A DNA stretch of 64,000 nt, from positions 124,001-188,000 of the forward strand of contig NZ_VDCY01000004.1 in assembly GCF_006517395.1 (NCBI RefSeq), written 5' to 3'. The notes beneath the pieces were generated by a model. It was not told the DNA's origin. It made no database searches and worked only from the letters and a program-made list of their open reading frames with translations. The translations under genes and the position numbers were made by a program. Origin of the DNA: Terrilactibacillus laevilacticus. Its GTDB lineage: Bacteria; Bacillota; Bacilli; Bacillales; Sporolactobacillaceae. Below are positions 16,148 to 24,953 of the stretch, piece by piece. The first letter of the stretch is position 1; each line of letters begins with the position of its first letter.

Positions 16148-17185
16148 ATGCTAAATCTTATTAAACCTGAAAAGTTAAATAGAGGGGATAAAATCGCTAC
16201 TGTTAGTCTTTCTTGGGGTGGTGCAGGAGACAAAGATTTACTCTGGCGCTATGAACAAGGCAAGGAACGGCTTAAAGAATTATTTGGTCTTGAAGTTGTT
16301 GAAATGAAACATACATTAAAAGGCTCTGATTATATTTATAAGCATCCTGAAAAAAGGGCAGAAGATTTAATGCAAGCATTCGCTGACCCTTCGATTAAAG
16401 GGATTATTGCCTGTATTGGGGGAATCGATAGTATCAGAATGTTACCATATATTGATTTTGATCTGATCCGTGATAATCCTAAAATTTTCATGAGATATTC
16501 AGACAGTACGGTGACTCATTTTATGTGTTTAAAGGCGGGGATATCAAGCTTCTACGGCGCGTCTGTTCTGACTGACTTCGCTGAAAATGTTTCCATGCCG
16601 GAATATTCTATTGAATGGATCAAAAAAGTATTATTTCAAAATCAAACGATTGGTGAGATTCAAACATCAAATACGTGGACAGGCGAAAGATTAGAATGGA
16701 CGATAGAAAATAAAAACGTGACGAGAAATTTTATCAAAAATACAGGATATGAACTCCTGCAAGGTCAAAAAACAGTTTCTGGACGATTAATCGGTGGTTA
16801 TCTTGAAGTAATAGATATGATGAAAGGGACCCCTTTATTCCCCGAGTTACATTGTTTTGATGACTCCATCTTATTTCTTGAAACGTCAGAGGAATTTCCT
16901 CCTGTTTGGATGGTTGAAACAAGCCTAAGAAGTTATGGGATTATGGGTATACTTGAGAGAATTAATGGCATTATTTTCGGAAAACCGCAGGAGAATAAAT
17001 ATTATGAAGAATATAAACGAGTGATTCTGCAAGTTGTAAAAGAATTTGGTAGAGAAGATTTGCCTATTCTCTATAATGCGAGTTTTGGTCATAATGAACC
17101 AAAATGTATACTTCCATATGGTGCTTTAACTGAAATTAATTGTGACAAACCTGGACTTTCCATTATAGAGAATGGGGTAATATAG
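16148..17185 (+). CDS. S66 family peptidase, LD-carboxypeptidase/MccF-like
   Basis: The protein has about 345 residues and two alpha/beta domains. IKGIIACIGGIDSIRMLPYI precedes FMRYSDSTVTH, which holds the nucleophilic Ser as in the GYSDxT motif of the family. LIGGYLEVIDMMKGTPLF and ILFLETSEE, with a catalytic Glu, follow. Sequence and length fit the MccF branch, serine peptidases that cleave aminoacyl-nucleotide antibiotics of the microcin C type, rather than the shorter LdcA; the substrate is inferred. The ATG at 16148 follows AGGAGG; the longer frame from 16130 is an artefact. Confidence 0.88.
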   Translation: MLNLIKPEKLNRGDKIATVSLSWGGAGDKDLLWRYEQGKERLKELFGLEVVEMKHTLKGSDYIYKHPEKRAEDLMQAFADPSIKGIIACIGGIDSIRMLPYIDFDLIRDNPKIFMRYSDSTVTHFMCLKAGISSFYGASVLTDFAENVSMPEYSIEWIKKVLFQNQTIGEIQTSNTWTGERLEWTIENKNVTRNFIKNTGYELLQGQKTVSGRLIGGYLEVIDMMKGTPLFPELHCFDDSILFLETSEEFPPVWMVETSLRSYGIMGILERINGIIFGKPQENKYYEEYKRVILQVVKEFGREDLPILYNASFGHNEPKCILPYGALTEINCDKPGLSIIENGVI

Positions 17186-17366
17186 TCGGATGGTCTATAT
17201 TTCGGTTTAACTTAGTTTAGGTGCCGCTTCGCCAAAATCCGCCTAGAACATTAACGTTAGATATAGGTATAATCCCCTGTCAAACAGTATCGTGTCATTT
17301 TTTATAAACGCAGTTTTATTAATATTTTGCGTTTATTGATAAAAAAGGATGTAGTTAAGGAAAATA

Positions 17367-18518
17367 ATGAAGAAAGGGATGTTAATTATGGCGAGACAAG
17401 GATTAGCGAAATTACCTGTTTCAGTTGATATTCCCAGTGCCTTAACCATCCTGCAACTATTACCTCAAATTAGTAATAAGATTGGAAGACTTGAGTCGGA
17501 TTTTAAACATTCGGTTGTTAGTGATGCACTTGTACAAATATTATCACTGAGTGAATCTGTTGAATCAACAAGAATCGAAGGAACTCAAGTAACTTTTACA
17601 GATATGATTGAAGAAAAAGATAATAAGAACCCAAGATCGGAAATCAAAAAGGTTAGTAATTATCAACATGCGCTAATGACTGGTTTTGAGAGGATTCGTA
17701 ACGGATATCCTATATCGACTCGGTTAATAAAAGAGCTACATCAGTTATTAATGGAAGGTGCCAGAGGTTCTACTCAAGCTTCAGGAGAATTTAGAAAAAT
17801 ACAGAACTTTATCGGTCCAACAAATAAAATAGAAGATGCATCGTATATCCCTATTACAGCTGAAAAAATTAATGAATATATGGAGAACTTGGAGTATTTT
17901 ATTAATGGACATCCATATGGTGTAAATTTATCAATAAATCAACGAGACGAACAACAATTTATTTTTGATGAACATGCGAATGAATTAATAAAAACGGCGA
18001 TATTGCATGCGCAATTTGAGTCAATACATCCGTTTTTAGATGGCAATGGAAGGTTAGGGCGTATCTTAATTGTATTACACTTAATGCAGTCAAAGGTTAT
18101 TTCTCAACCTATTTTCTTTGTAAGTGAAGAATTAGAAAAAGAAAGACCTAGATACTATGAAATGTTGAATGCCGTTCGAGGAAAGAACCCAAATTGGGGA
18201 GATTGGATCTTATTCTTTTTAAATGCAAGTGATCGCATGTCGGATAGATTAATAAAAAAATTATCAGATGCTGAAGTTCTTGCTCACAAAGGTTTGGGAT
18301 TGTGCGGTACCGATTCTGAAGCAAAGGTCTGGCTTTATACCTTTTCAAATCCTTTCACTACTACATCAAAAGCAGCTGTTGCGGCGAGATTATCTCCGAA
18401 TACGACAAGAAAGGCATTAAAATCGTTAGTAGATAAAAAATTGCTATTCACTGACTCTGAAACATTAAGAAATAAAAAATACCGTAATTATGATTTAATG
18501 CGTATATTACGTGATTAG
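17367..18518 (+). CDS. Fic-family protein with built-in inhibitory helix (AMPylase-like)
   Basis: The 383-residue protein has the Fic core HPFLDGNGRLGR at 221-232, with the catalytic His and the phosphate-binding loop. STRIEG at 67-72 is the N-terminal inhibitory motif (S/T)xxxE(G/N) that blocks ATP binding, so this is a class II, self-inhibited Fic protein. The C-terminal ~80 residues (AAVAARLSPNTTRKALKSLV) form a winged helix, as in many bacterial Fic proteins. It probably transfers AMP to a target or itself when inhibition is relieved. There is no separate antitoxin gene beside it. Several close ATGs (17367, 17379, 17388) could be the start; the first has AAGGA before it. A terminator follows. 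Confidence 0.9.
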   Translation: MKKGMLIMARQGLAKLPVSVDIPSALTILQLLPQISNKIGRLESDFKHSVVSDALVQILSLSESVESTRIEGTQVTFTDMIEEKDNKNPRSEIKKVSNYQHALMTGFERIRNGYPISTRLIKELHQLLMEGARGSTQASGEFRKIQNFIGPTNKIEDASYIPITAEKINEYMENLEYFINGHPYGVNLSINQRDEQQFIFDEHANELIKTAILHAQFESIHPFLDGNGRLGRILIVLHLMQSKVISQPIFFVSEELEKERPRYYEMLNAVRGKNPNWGDWILFFLNASDRMSDRLIKKLSDAEVLAHKGLGLCGTDSEAKVWLYTFSNPFTTTSKAAVAARLSPNTTRKALKSLVDKKLLFTDSETLRNKKYRNYDLMRILRD

Positions 18519-18537
18519 TGGATAATGAACTTAATAT

Positions 18538-18584
18538 AAATCATCCTGATCCTTTTCATTATTCTGGGATGAATTAATTTTTTT
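18538..18584 (+). terminator. Terminator of the Fic gene
   Basis: The stem AATCATCC / GGATGAATT with a 20-nt loop is followed by AATTTTTTT. Confidence 0.6.
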
Positions 18585-18632
18585 AGAAGGATATGGATTC
18601 TTTTATCATAAAAGGAAAGTGAGGGCATTCAT

Positions 18633-19060
18633 GTGACTTATGATATTCCCAAAACATATACCATCGCTTCTACTAAAATGATCAATTTCCAAGTCAACAT
18701 AAAGGTTCATATTCTATTAATAATGTTAAAGAAATATTTGTTGCATTTCTAAAAAAGCCACAATATACCACTATTAAGAGTGGACAGACAGCCATTCGTG
18801 TATTTGGAACGGATGAACAGGAATGTCAGGAAATCTCTAAAGAAGCTTCCAAGGCGCTTTCATTTTATCAGAAAAAATCAAGTGCAATGTTATGGAAACT
18901 ATTTGAAAATAGAGGTGGCATTAAAGGGGCAGAAAAATTTCTTAAGACTTACTTCCGACTATATCGATTCAAGGAGGTTAACACTCAAGAATTCGTCAGA
19001 TTCACAAGTATTATTTTAATCTTAAAAACAACTCAATATTTAAAGGATGGTTGGTATTAA
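18633..19060 (+). pseudogene. Frameshifted gene of unknown family
   Basis: A GTG at 18633 with an upstream GTGAGGG opens MTYDIPKTYTIASTKMINFQ. After a frameshift near 18700 the frame continues KGSYSINNVKEIFVAFLKKP, SGQTAIRVFGTDEQECQEIS, ALSFYQKKSSAMLWKLFENR, LKTYFRLYRFKEVNTQEF and ends LKTTQYLKDGWY-stop at 19060. The two parts together look like one protein of about 140 residues, mixed alpha/beta and without hydrophobic stretches. I do not recognise the family. Confidence 0.6.
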
Positions 19061-19365
19061 ACAAAGAGCGTTAAAAAATATCCGATAACGTTAAGTACTT
19101 TTAACTCTTTACAGTACTTTCATTGATATAAAGTTAGAGATTAGTGATTTAAATGACATTTTTACTGATTAAATAAACACAGATCAACTGACTATTAATA
19201 TGGTCAAAGCCGAATTAAGTTAACCAATGATATTTAATAAGTTCATTAACTTTTTGTCCAGTTCATTACTAGTGAGATAAGAACTTCAATATATTTAGTT
19301 CTAATGTGTCTTTGACATAGTATACATGCTTTATATGGGAATTATTAAGTATGAGGGAGAGTAAT
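19061..19365. other. Intergenic region without a recognised feature
   Basis: An imperfect hairpin (AAAGAGCGTTAAAA / TTTTAACTCTTT, 19066-19111) follows the decayed gene but lacks a T-run. TTGACA at about 19313 could be a -35 element, but no good -10 element is at the right distance. Confidence 0.4.
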
Positions 19366-19782
19366 ATGAAAAGAAATCTAATCACCCTATCGACTATTAT
19401 CTTAGTTTGTGTTATTAGTCTATCAATAGCTCGTTTTTATTCTCAATTACACAAGCCTGTTTCTGCGAAAGATACAAATGATAAAGATAAACCCAATGTC
19501 ATAACACATGAAGAAGAACAGTATGTAACAGCCATGTCAAAAATGATAGGCAAATCAAAGTTTGTCGATAAAGTGACTAAAGAATTAAAAGCAAACGGAT
19601 ATCGATCTACTGGAGCGGCAGCCATAGAAATTGGCGTTGATAAAAAACTAATCACTATTATGATCAAAAAAGATCAAAAGATAAGTGATCAAGAAAAAGA
19701 AGAAATTTCCCATATAGTGAATAATGAAGCAATAAAAAATAAATTAGGCTCCTTTATTGTTAAAACTCAATATGTGGATTGA
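19366..19782 (+). CDS. Membrane-anchored or secreted protein of unknown function
   Basis: The protein has about 138 residues: a basic start MKRNL, one hydrophobic segment ITLSTIILVCVISLSIARFY (signal anchor, about residues 5-24), then a charged, soluble domain (TAMSKMIGKSKFVDKVTKEL, AAAIEIGVDKKLITIMIKKD) of alpha/beta character, probably outside the membrane. I do not recognise a family. The ATG at 19366 follows GAGGGAGAG, which lies inside the longer frame from 19351, so the shorter start is preferred. Confidence 0.65.
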   Translation: MKRNLITLSTIILVCVISLSIARFYSQLHKPVSAKDTNDKDKPNVITHEEEQYVTAMSKMIGKSKFVDKVTKELKANGYRSTGAAAIEIGVDKKLITIMIKKDQKISDQEKEEISHIVNNEAIKNKLGSFIVKTQYVD

Positions 19783-19869
19783 AATAAAATAAAATTAACA
19801 TTCTAGACTTTATTCTTAAAATGAATTTACTTTTTGTGCCGTATTTAACTTTACAGAGGAGGGATGAAC

Positions 19870-20061
19870 ATGCGAAAGATTTTTGGTGTTATATCCATAA
19901 CTCCCTTTGTAATATCTCTTGTGCTTTATTTGATGTGGTTTTTTAGCCATGCTGGCGATCTTTTTTCTGATCGAGTCATTTATTTAATCGCAGTTATTTT
20001 ATCTTTTATGGTTATGATTACATCTATCTTAAGCAATTACGCACTCAGAATAATAGGATAA
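19870..20061 (+). CDS. Small membrane protein, possibly shortened by a nonsense codon
   Basis: The 63-residue protein has two hydrophobic segments (IFGVISITPFVISLVLYLMW and VIYLIAVILSFMVMITSIL). The ATG at 19870 follows GGAGGG with a 6-nt spacing; the ATG at 19864 touches that site. Directly after the TAA at 20059-20061 the same frame stays open and encodes another hydrophobic segment, IGNAIVVFFAVILPALSVFF, ending WNKP-stop at 20136. The original protein was therefore probably about 88 residues with three membrane segments. Family unknown. Confidence 0.55.
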   Translation: MRKIFGVISITPFVISLVLYLMWFFSHAGDLFSDRVIYLIAVILSFMVMITSILSNYALRIIG

Positions 20062-20418
20062 ATTGGAAATGCTATTGTCGTTTTTTTTGCAGTTATCCTA
20101 CCTGCTTTATCCGTATTCTTCTGGAACAAACCTTAGAAAGAATAAGACTTAACACGAAAAATGTTACATTGCTTTTTTGTTTTGATTCTTTATTTATTGT
20201 TATTTTACTTAACACTTAAGCCATCTAAGTGAATACATCCTCCAACACCCTTGACGAGGGAGTCAATCTGAGGATCCAGTCGGATGACGAATAGTATGAT
20301 TGAATGGTCTTTTGTTATTCAATTAATTTTAGAATCATCGTTTCACTAATCATAGATCACTTTCCCCTTCTTGGTGGTTAATGTTAAACTATTACACAAT
20401 AGAAAGGGGGACGGAATA

Positions 20419-20859
20419 TTGAAAAAATTTATGTTGTTTTTAGGGGTATTTGTAATTATTTTAACTGGGTGTTCAAATGAAAAGACTTCTGATTTTAATC
20501 TTAATGAGGCTAAGAAAGTTAAACTGAAATTAGATCAAAAACAAACTTCTAAAGATGGTATAAGATATATGATAAATTTAATTAATGGTAGTCATTTCAC
20601 TTTAAAGCAAAATGATGTTTTTGTTTCATTCCCTATAAAAATTAAGGGTGGACAAAAAGGTAATGAATTTAAGATATTAGCTAAAGGAAATGAATTAAAT
20701 ATTAAGCCAGGGGAAGAAGTTAGATTGAATGCTTTTGTACCTTTTGATGGGATTGATAGAAACAGACTATTAGTTGATGATCCTCAAGTTGAAATCTTGG
20801 GTTATGGGAATAAACTGGATGGGCAACATTTATTTAATGCCACTCATCCACTCCAATAA
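20419..20859 (+). CDS. Lipoprotein of unknown function
   Basis: The protein of about 147 residues starts with a lipoprotein signal: LKKFMLFLGVFVIILTGCSN, with the lipobox LTGC; the Cys would be lipidated and anchor it to the outer face of the membrane. The mature part is a beta-rich single domain (KVKLKLDQKQTSKDGIRYMI, IKPGEEVRLNAFVPFDG), like extracellular immunoglobulin-like domains. The start is TTG at 20419, with AAAGGGGG before it. From 20137 to 20418 nothing else is recognised. Confidence 0.78.
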   Translation: MKKFMLFLGVFVIILTGCSNEKTSDFNLNEAKKVKLKLDQKQTSKDGIRYMINLINGSHFTLKQNDVFVSFPIKIKGGQKGNEFKILAKGNELNIKPGEEVRLNAFVPFDGIDRNRLLVDDPQVEILGYGNKLDGQHLFNATHPLQ

Positions 20860-21035
20860 AAAGATATCACAGGTCAAATTCTCCATGTTTAAGGTGGACA
20901 ATCGATAAATTCATAATAAAGGAAGTCAAAAATAGCTCATCTACCAAAGATCAGCTAAATTGTATTTTTTCCACCTGATCAACAAATCCTAACAATAAGG
21001 ATAGACACTGTCTAAAATTATGTTAGGAGAAAATC

Positions 21036-23048
21036 ATGAGCAAGATTTTACATATCTATCAATTAGATTGGATAAAAATGTGTCGCACACCCTCGATCTT
21101 AGTTTTGGTCCTTGGGCTAATCTTTCTTCCATCCGCCTATGCCTGGATTAATATAAAAGCCTTATGGGATCCTTATAGTCATACATCTGGGATAAAAGTA
21201 GCTGTGATAAATGAAGATCAAGGGGCAAAGATTCAAGGCAAGACCATCCACGTTGGTGATGAAATCATCGATAAGTTAAAACATAACCACAATCTTGGCT
21301 GGGAATTTGTAGATCGTGAAACGGGGGAAGACGGTCTTAAAGAAGGGTCATATTATGCAAGCATCCTCATTCCAAAAAATTTCTCAACAGATATCTCGAG
21401 TATTCTTAAGGATCATCCAAAAAAACCAGAACTCAAATTTTCGGTGAATGAAAAAATCAATTCGGTAGCACCTAAAGTGGCTACTTCAGGCGCTACGACA
21501 ATTACGACAGAAATTAGACAAGCATTTATCAAGACAGTGGGAAAAGCCTTGTTTACGGAATTCAACAAAGTTGGGCTTGAATTAAAGCAAGATATGCCTT
21601 TGTTTTTACATACTAAAAACCAAATTAATCAATTGGAAGATGCTCTTCCTCAAATTAGAAAAATGGGGCAAGAGGCTATTTTGTTAGAAAAAAAATTACC
21701 TGAAATCAAGGCGAAAGGTCAAAAGGTCATCTTATTAGAAAATCGACTATCAGACATTGATAGAGCAGGAGATACGATTTTAAAAGTTGAAGATAAATTA
21801 CCTTTAATAAATGAAGCTGGAGATCAAATTATGGCGATTCAAAACAAAGTGGATCGTATGGATCGTGCAGCTGGCTTAGTCAATCATCAAGTTAGTAGTA
21901 ATTTGTCTGAAATTTCGGAAGCACTGAATGATGAAATTCGTCGTTTACAACAAATAACAGCATCGAATCAAGAAATAACAGGAAATCAACAGGAACTAGA
22001 AAGTCAATACACAGAATTACAAGATATCAGAAATGAAATTCAAGCGGTTAGTCAAGGATTAGACCAACGACTTACAAAGGCTGCAAGTATGCTTCAATCA
22101 ACTTCACAATTTATGAGTCAGGATCTTCCTACGGTGGAACAGAAAATACATCGTGCGGCCAATTTTGTAAGAAACGATTTACCAAAGCTCGAACAGGATG
22201 TACGAAGAGCATCAGATTTGGTTCGAACAAAGCTTCCACAAGTGGAACAGGTGATCAAAAGAGCAGCCAATTTTGCAAGAAATGACTTGCCAACATTTGA
22301 AAAAGACGTTCACACAGCATCTAATAAAATCAACCAATTTTCTAATAATATGAATTTGAATGACGCCATTAATATGCTCATGCATGATCCCCAATCACAC
22401 AGTGAATTCTTATCGAATCCGATTACCTTGAAAACGGAGAGGGTATTCCCTATTCCTAATTATGGTTCGGCTATGTCCCCTTTTTATACGGTACTTGCAT
22501 TTTGGGTTGGGGCGACATTATTAATTTCGTCTTTACCAACGAGGGTGGAGGATCAAAAACATTTGTATACACCTAGGCAAAAGTACTTAGGACGACTTCT
22601 ATCATTCTTAAGTATGGGTTTAGCCCAAGCAGCTGTTGTGTCTTTAGGAGATATCTATTTAATCAAAACCTACATTGTCAATAAAGGTTTATTCTTTTTG
22701 CTTTGCCTTCTCAGCAGTTTGGTATTTATTACGATCACCTATACGTTATGTTCATTATTTGGAAATATCGGAAAAGGACTATCGGTTATTATCCTTGTCC
22801 TACAAATATCGGCATCGAGCGGAACCTTTCCAGTCAGTATGACACCGTCCTTCTTTCAAACACTAAGTCCATTTTTGCCTTTCACCTATGCGATCAGCAT
22901 GGTTCGGGAATCAGTAGGAGGTGTGGTGGCACATATTGTTGTTCAAGATGTGCTCATTTTACTTTTGTATCTAATCATTAGTTTAGGTATAGCCTTAATT
23001 TATAATGGATTTAGAGGAAGATTTATGGAAAGATCTAAGCCTATGTGA
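21036..23048 (+). CDS. YhgE/Pip domain membrane protein (ABC-2 permease-like)
   Basis: The 670-residue protein has the YhgE/Pip layout: an N-terminal membrane helix (ILVLVLGLIFLPSAYAWINI, about 20-40) with the conserved WINIKALWDPY, a large extracellular part (about 45-480), and a C-terminal ABC-2-type block of about five membrane segments (from 485) with TRVEDQKHLYTPRQKYLGRL. Residues about 190-290 are a coiled coil built from repeats such as LPQIRKMGQEAILLEKKLPE; 360-440 repeat NFVRNDLPKLEQDVRRASDL. Relatives include the phage receptor YueB and T7SS-associated EsaA-like proteins; a cell-surface role is inferred. A bidirectional terminator follows. Confidence 0.88.
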   Translation: MSKILHIYQLDWIKMCRTPSILVLVLGLIFLPSAYAWINIKALWDPYSHTSGIKVAVINEDQGAKIQGKTIHVGDEIIDKLKHNHNLGWEFVDRETGEDGLKEGSYYASILIPKNFSTDISSILKDHPKKPELKFSVNEKINSVAPKVATSGATTITTEIRQAFIKTVGKALFTEFNKVGLELKQDMPLFLHTKNQINQLEDALPQIRKMGQEAILLEKKLPEIKAKGQKVILLENRLSDIDRAGDTILKVEDKLPLINEAGDQIMAIQNKVDRMDRAAGLVNHQVSSNLSEISEALNDEIRRLQQITASNQEITGNQQELESQYTELQDIRNEIQAVSQGLDQRLTKAASMLQSTSQFMSQDLPTVEQKIHRAANFVRNDLPKLEQDVRRASDLVRTKLPQVEQVIKRAANFARNDLPTFEKDVHTASNKINQFSNNMNLNDAINMLMHDPQSHSEFLSNPITLKTERVFPIPNYGSAMSPFYTVLAFWVGATLLISSLPTRVEDQKHLYTPRQKYLGRLLSFLSMGLAQAAVVSLGDIYLIKTYIVNKGLFFLLCLLSSLVFITITYTLCSLFGNIGKGLSVIILVLQISASSGTFPVSMTPSFFQTLSPFLPFTYAISMVRESVGGVVAHIVVQDVLILLLYLIISLGIALIYNGFRGRFMERSKPM

Positions 23049-23077
23049 GTCAGACAATAAAAAACTGGACCGGCATA

Positions 23078-23126
23078 AAAAAGAATTTCTTAGCCAATAA
23101 AATATGGCTCAAGAAATTCTTTTTTT
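23078..23126. terminator. Bidirectional terminator between YhgE and CMD genes
   Basis: The stem AAGAATTTCTTAGCC / GGCTCAAGAAATTCTT has T-runs on both strands (TTTTTTT on plus, TTTTTT on minus) and serves two convergent genes. Confidence 0.8.
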
Positions 23127-23128
23127 GC

Positions 23129-23506
23129 TCAAAATGATCTTGATTGAAAAACCTCTTTCGCTACAAATACAGCATTCAAGACTCTTGGAAATCCAACATA
23201 AGGGATGCATTGAATGAATGTCTCAATAATTTTCTCCTGCCCTATACCGACATTGAGTGCCCCATTAATGTGAACCGTCAGTTGTTTTTCTGTTGCTCCA
23301 AGGGTTGTCAAGCAGCTAAGCGTCACGAGTTCGCGTTCTTGTAGATCTAATGCAGGACGTGTGTAAATATCACCGAATGCAAATTCAATAATGAATTTAC
23401 CGAGATCTGGAGCAATGTCTTTTAACGATTCAATCACTTTATCTCCTTGGTCTCCATCAACTTCTCCTAGTTTTTCTAACCCTAACTCATAGCGATTTTT
23501 TTCCAT
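23129..23506 (-). CDS. Carboxymuconolactone decarboxylase (CMD/AhpD-like) family protein
   Basis: The 125-residue protein is all helical and shows the CMD core: LQERELVTLSCLTTLGATEK, QLTVHINGALNVGIGQEKI and ETFIQCIPYVGFPRVLNAV. The AhpD CxxC peroxidase pair is absent; the His in TVHINGALN is the 4-carboxymuconolactone decarboxylase-type residue. Such proteins near AdhR-like MerR regulators (as B. subtilis YraC near adhR) are linked to aldehyde or electrophile stress; this role is inferred. It is divergent from a MerR regulator and has a MerR-type promoter. Confidence 0.86.
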   Translation of the reverse strand: MEKNRYELGLEKLGEVDGDQGDKVIESLKDIAPDLGKFIIEFAFGDIYTRPALDLQERELVTLSCLTTLGATEKQLTVHINGALNVGIGQEKIIETFIQCIPYVGFPRVLNAVFVAKEVFQSRSF

Positions 23507-23537
23507 ATTGATGACCTCCCATTTTTCTTATAAAATG

Positions 23538-23568
23538 ATCATAATGGCTGGAGTTAACTCCATGTCAA
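23538..23568 (-). promoter_or_regulatory. MerR-type promoter with 19-bp spacer, for the CMD gene
   Basis: On the minus strand TTGACA (23568-23563), a 19-bp spacer holding the perfect palindrome TGGAGTTAACTCCA, and TATGAT (23543-23538) form the over-long promoter that MerR proteins untwist. The divergent MerR gene starts 21 bp away on the other side. Confidence 0.85.
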
Positions 23569-23588
23569 CCATAAAATGGAGTGATAAG

Positions 23589-23966
23589 ATGAGTTATTCC
23601 ATCGGAACTTTTGCTGAAATAGTGAACTTGAGCATTGATACACTGCGCTACTATGAAAAAGAAGGATTAATCATTCCAGAGAGGGATGAACATAACAGAC
23701 GAACCTATACAGAAAAAGATAGAGAGTGGATCGCCTTTATTTTAAGATTAAAAGAAACGGCCATGCCGATTAAAAAGATTAAAGAATACGCTAGGTTAAG
23801 ATATGAAGGTGATTCAACCATGAAGGAGAGACGAGCGATGCTAGAGCAACATCGCTTATTCATAATAGAGGAGAAAAAGAAACTAGAAGAAAACCTTAAG
23901 CATTTGGATAAAAAAATTTTGACCTACCATGCGATGATTGATAAGTATGAGAAATCAAAAAGTTGA
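23589..23966 (+). CDS. MerR-family transcriptional regulator (AdhR-like)
   Basis: The 125-residue protein has the MerR helix-turn-helix SIGTFAEIVNLSIDTLRYYEKEG followed by the wing and a long dimerisation helix (LEQHRLFIIEEKKKLEENLK). There are no metal-binding cysteines, and the short C-terminus fits the AdhR/YraB type that responds to reactive aldehydes. The ATG at 23589 is preceded by GGAGTG; the long upstream frame runs through the palindromic promoter and is not coding. It probably activates the divergent CMD gene. Confidence 0.9.
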   Translation: MSYSIGTFAEIVNLSIDTLRYYEKEGLIIPERDEHNRRTYTEKDREWIAFILRLKETAMPIKKIKEYARLRYEGDSTMKERRAMLEQHRLFIIEEKKKLEENLKHLDKKILTYHAMIDKYEKSKS

Positions 23967-24051
23967 CATTCGAAAAAGAAGTGGAACGTTTTGCAAAATG
24001 CAATCTGCATTGAAAAAACATCCTTTTTTCTGATCTTTTTCAGGTAACCCC

Positions 24052-24082
24052 TTGAGCTTTACGTTACGTCAAGGTGTAAGAT
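24052..24082 (+). promoter_or_regulatory. MerR-type promoter of the TipA-like regulator (autoregulation)
   Basis: TTGAGC at 24052, a 19-bp spacer TTTACGTTACGTCAAGGTG and TAAGAT at 24077. The dyad CCTTGA...TCAAGG spans the spacer, the classic TipAL/Mta operator. The -10 element covers the ATG at 24081, which rules that codon out as a start. Confidence 0.8.
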
Positions 24083-24104
24083 GAGTTTTGTCAGGAGGGG
24101 TGAT

Positions 24105-24866
24105 ATGGAATACACGGTTCAAAAGTTAGCTCAATTGGCAGGTGTTAGCGGGAGAACACTTAGATATTACGATGAAATTGATCTTTTAAAGCCGGCAAGA
24201 GTGAATTCGTCAGGATATCGGATTTATGGTCAAGAAGAGGTTAATAAGCTGCAGCATATTCTCTTCTACCGTGAACTTGGCTTGGGCTTAGAAACAATAC
24301 AAAAGCTGATATCGACACCAGACTTTAATCGTTATGAAACATTAAAGGAACATCACACTCAGCTTCTAAGGAAAAGAGCTCATCTTGACAAACTTATTGA
24401 AAATGTGGAAAAAACCATGGATTCAGAGAAAGGGCGGATAACGATGACAGATAAAGAAAAGTTCGAAGGTTTTAAAGATAAAATGATAGAAGAAAATGAA
24501 AAGAAGTACGGAGAGGAAATTCGCGAAAAATATGGCGCAGATATAATCAACCGTTCGAATCAGAAATTAAAAGGCATGAGTCAAGAAGAATATCAAAAGG
24601 TTGAAAGCTTAAGTCAGGCTATATTAACAAAGTTAGAAAAAGCGATTGAGACAGGTGATCCAGCAAGTGATGAAGCACAAGAAATAGCAGAAATGCATAA
24701 ACAATGGCTGATGTATTGGTGGCACGCCTACTCGAAGGAAGCTCATGCAGGTCTTGCCCAAATGTATGTCGACGATGATCGTTTTATGAAATACTATGAT
24801 ACCAAATGTGGAAAAGGTGCGGCCGAATTCTTAAGAGATGCAATAGTCATTTATACAAGAAAATAA
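24105..24866 (+). CDS. MerR-family regulator with TipAS antibiotic-recognition domain
   Basis: The protein has 253 residues. N-terminal MerR domain: YTVQKLAQLAGVSGRTLRYY and the wing; a coiled coil LLRKRAHLDKLIENVEKTMD; then a C-terminal TipAS domain (about 110-253) with HKQWLMYWWHAYSKEAHAGL and MYVDDDRFMKYYDTKCGKG. This is the architecture of B. subtilis Mta and Streptomyces TipAL, which activate multidrug transporters on binding drugs or peptides. Start at 24105 follows AGGAGGGG. No transporter gene sits beside it, so targets are elsewhere or it mainly activates itself. Confidence 0.9.
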   Translation: MEYTVQKLAQLAGVSGRTLRYYDEIDLLKPARVNSSGYRIYGQEEVNKLQHILFYRELGLGLETIQKLISTPDFNRYETLKEHHTQLLRKRAHLDKLIENVEKTMDSEKGRITMTDKEKFEGFKDKMIEENEKKYGEEIREKYGADIINRSNQKLKGMSQEEYQKVESLSQAILTKLEKAIETGDPASDEAQEIAEMHKQWLMYWWHAYSKEAHAGLAQMYVDDDRFMKYYDTKCGKGAAEFLRDAIVIYTRK

Positions 24867-24953
24867 TGTAAGTAAATAAAGGAGGTGCCTGAATAAATTA
24901 AGACGTTCTCTTTTGGAGTGCAAAATCTGTAATATCATAGTGAATCACATATA

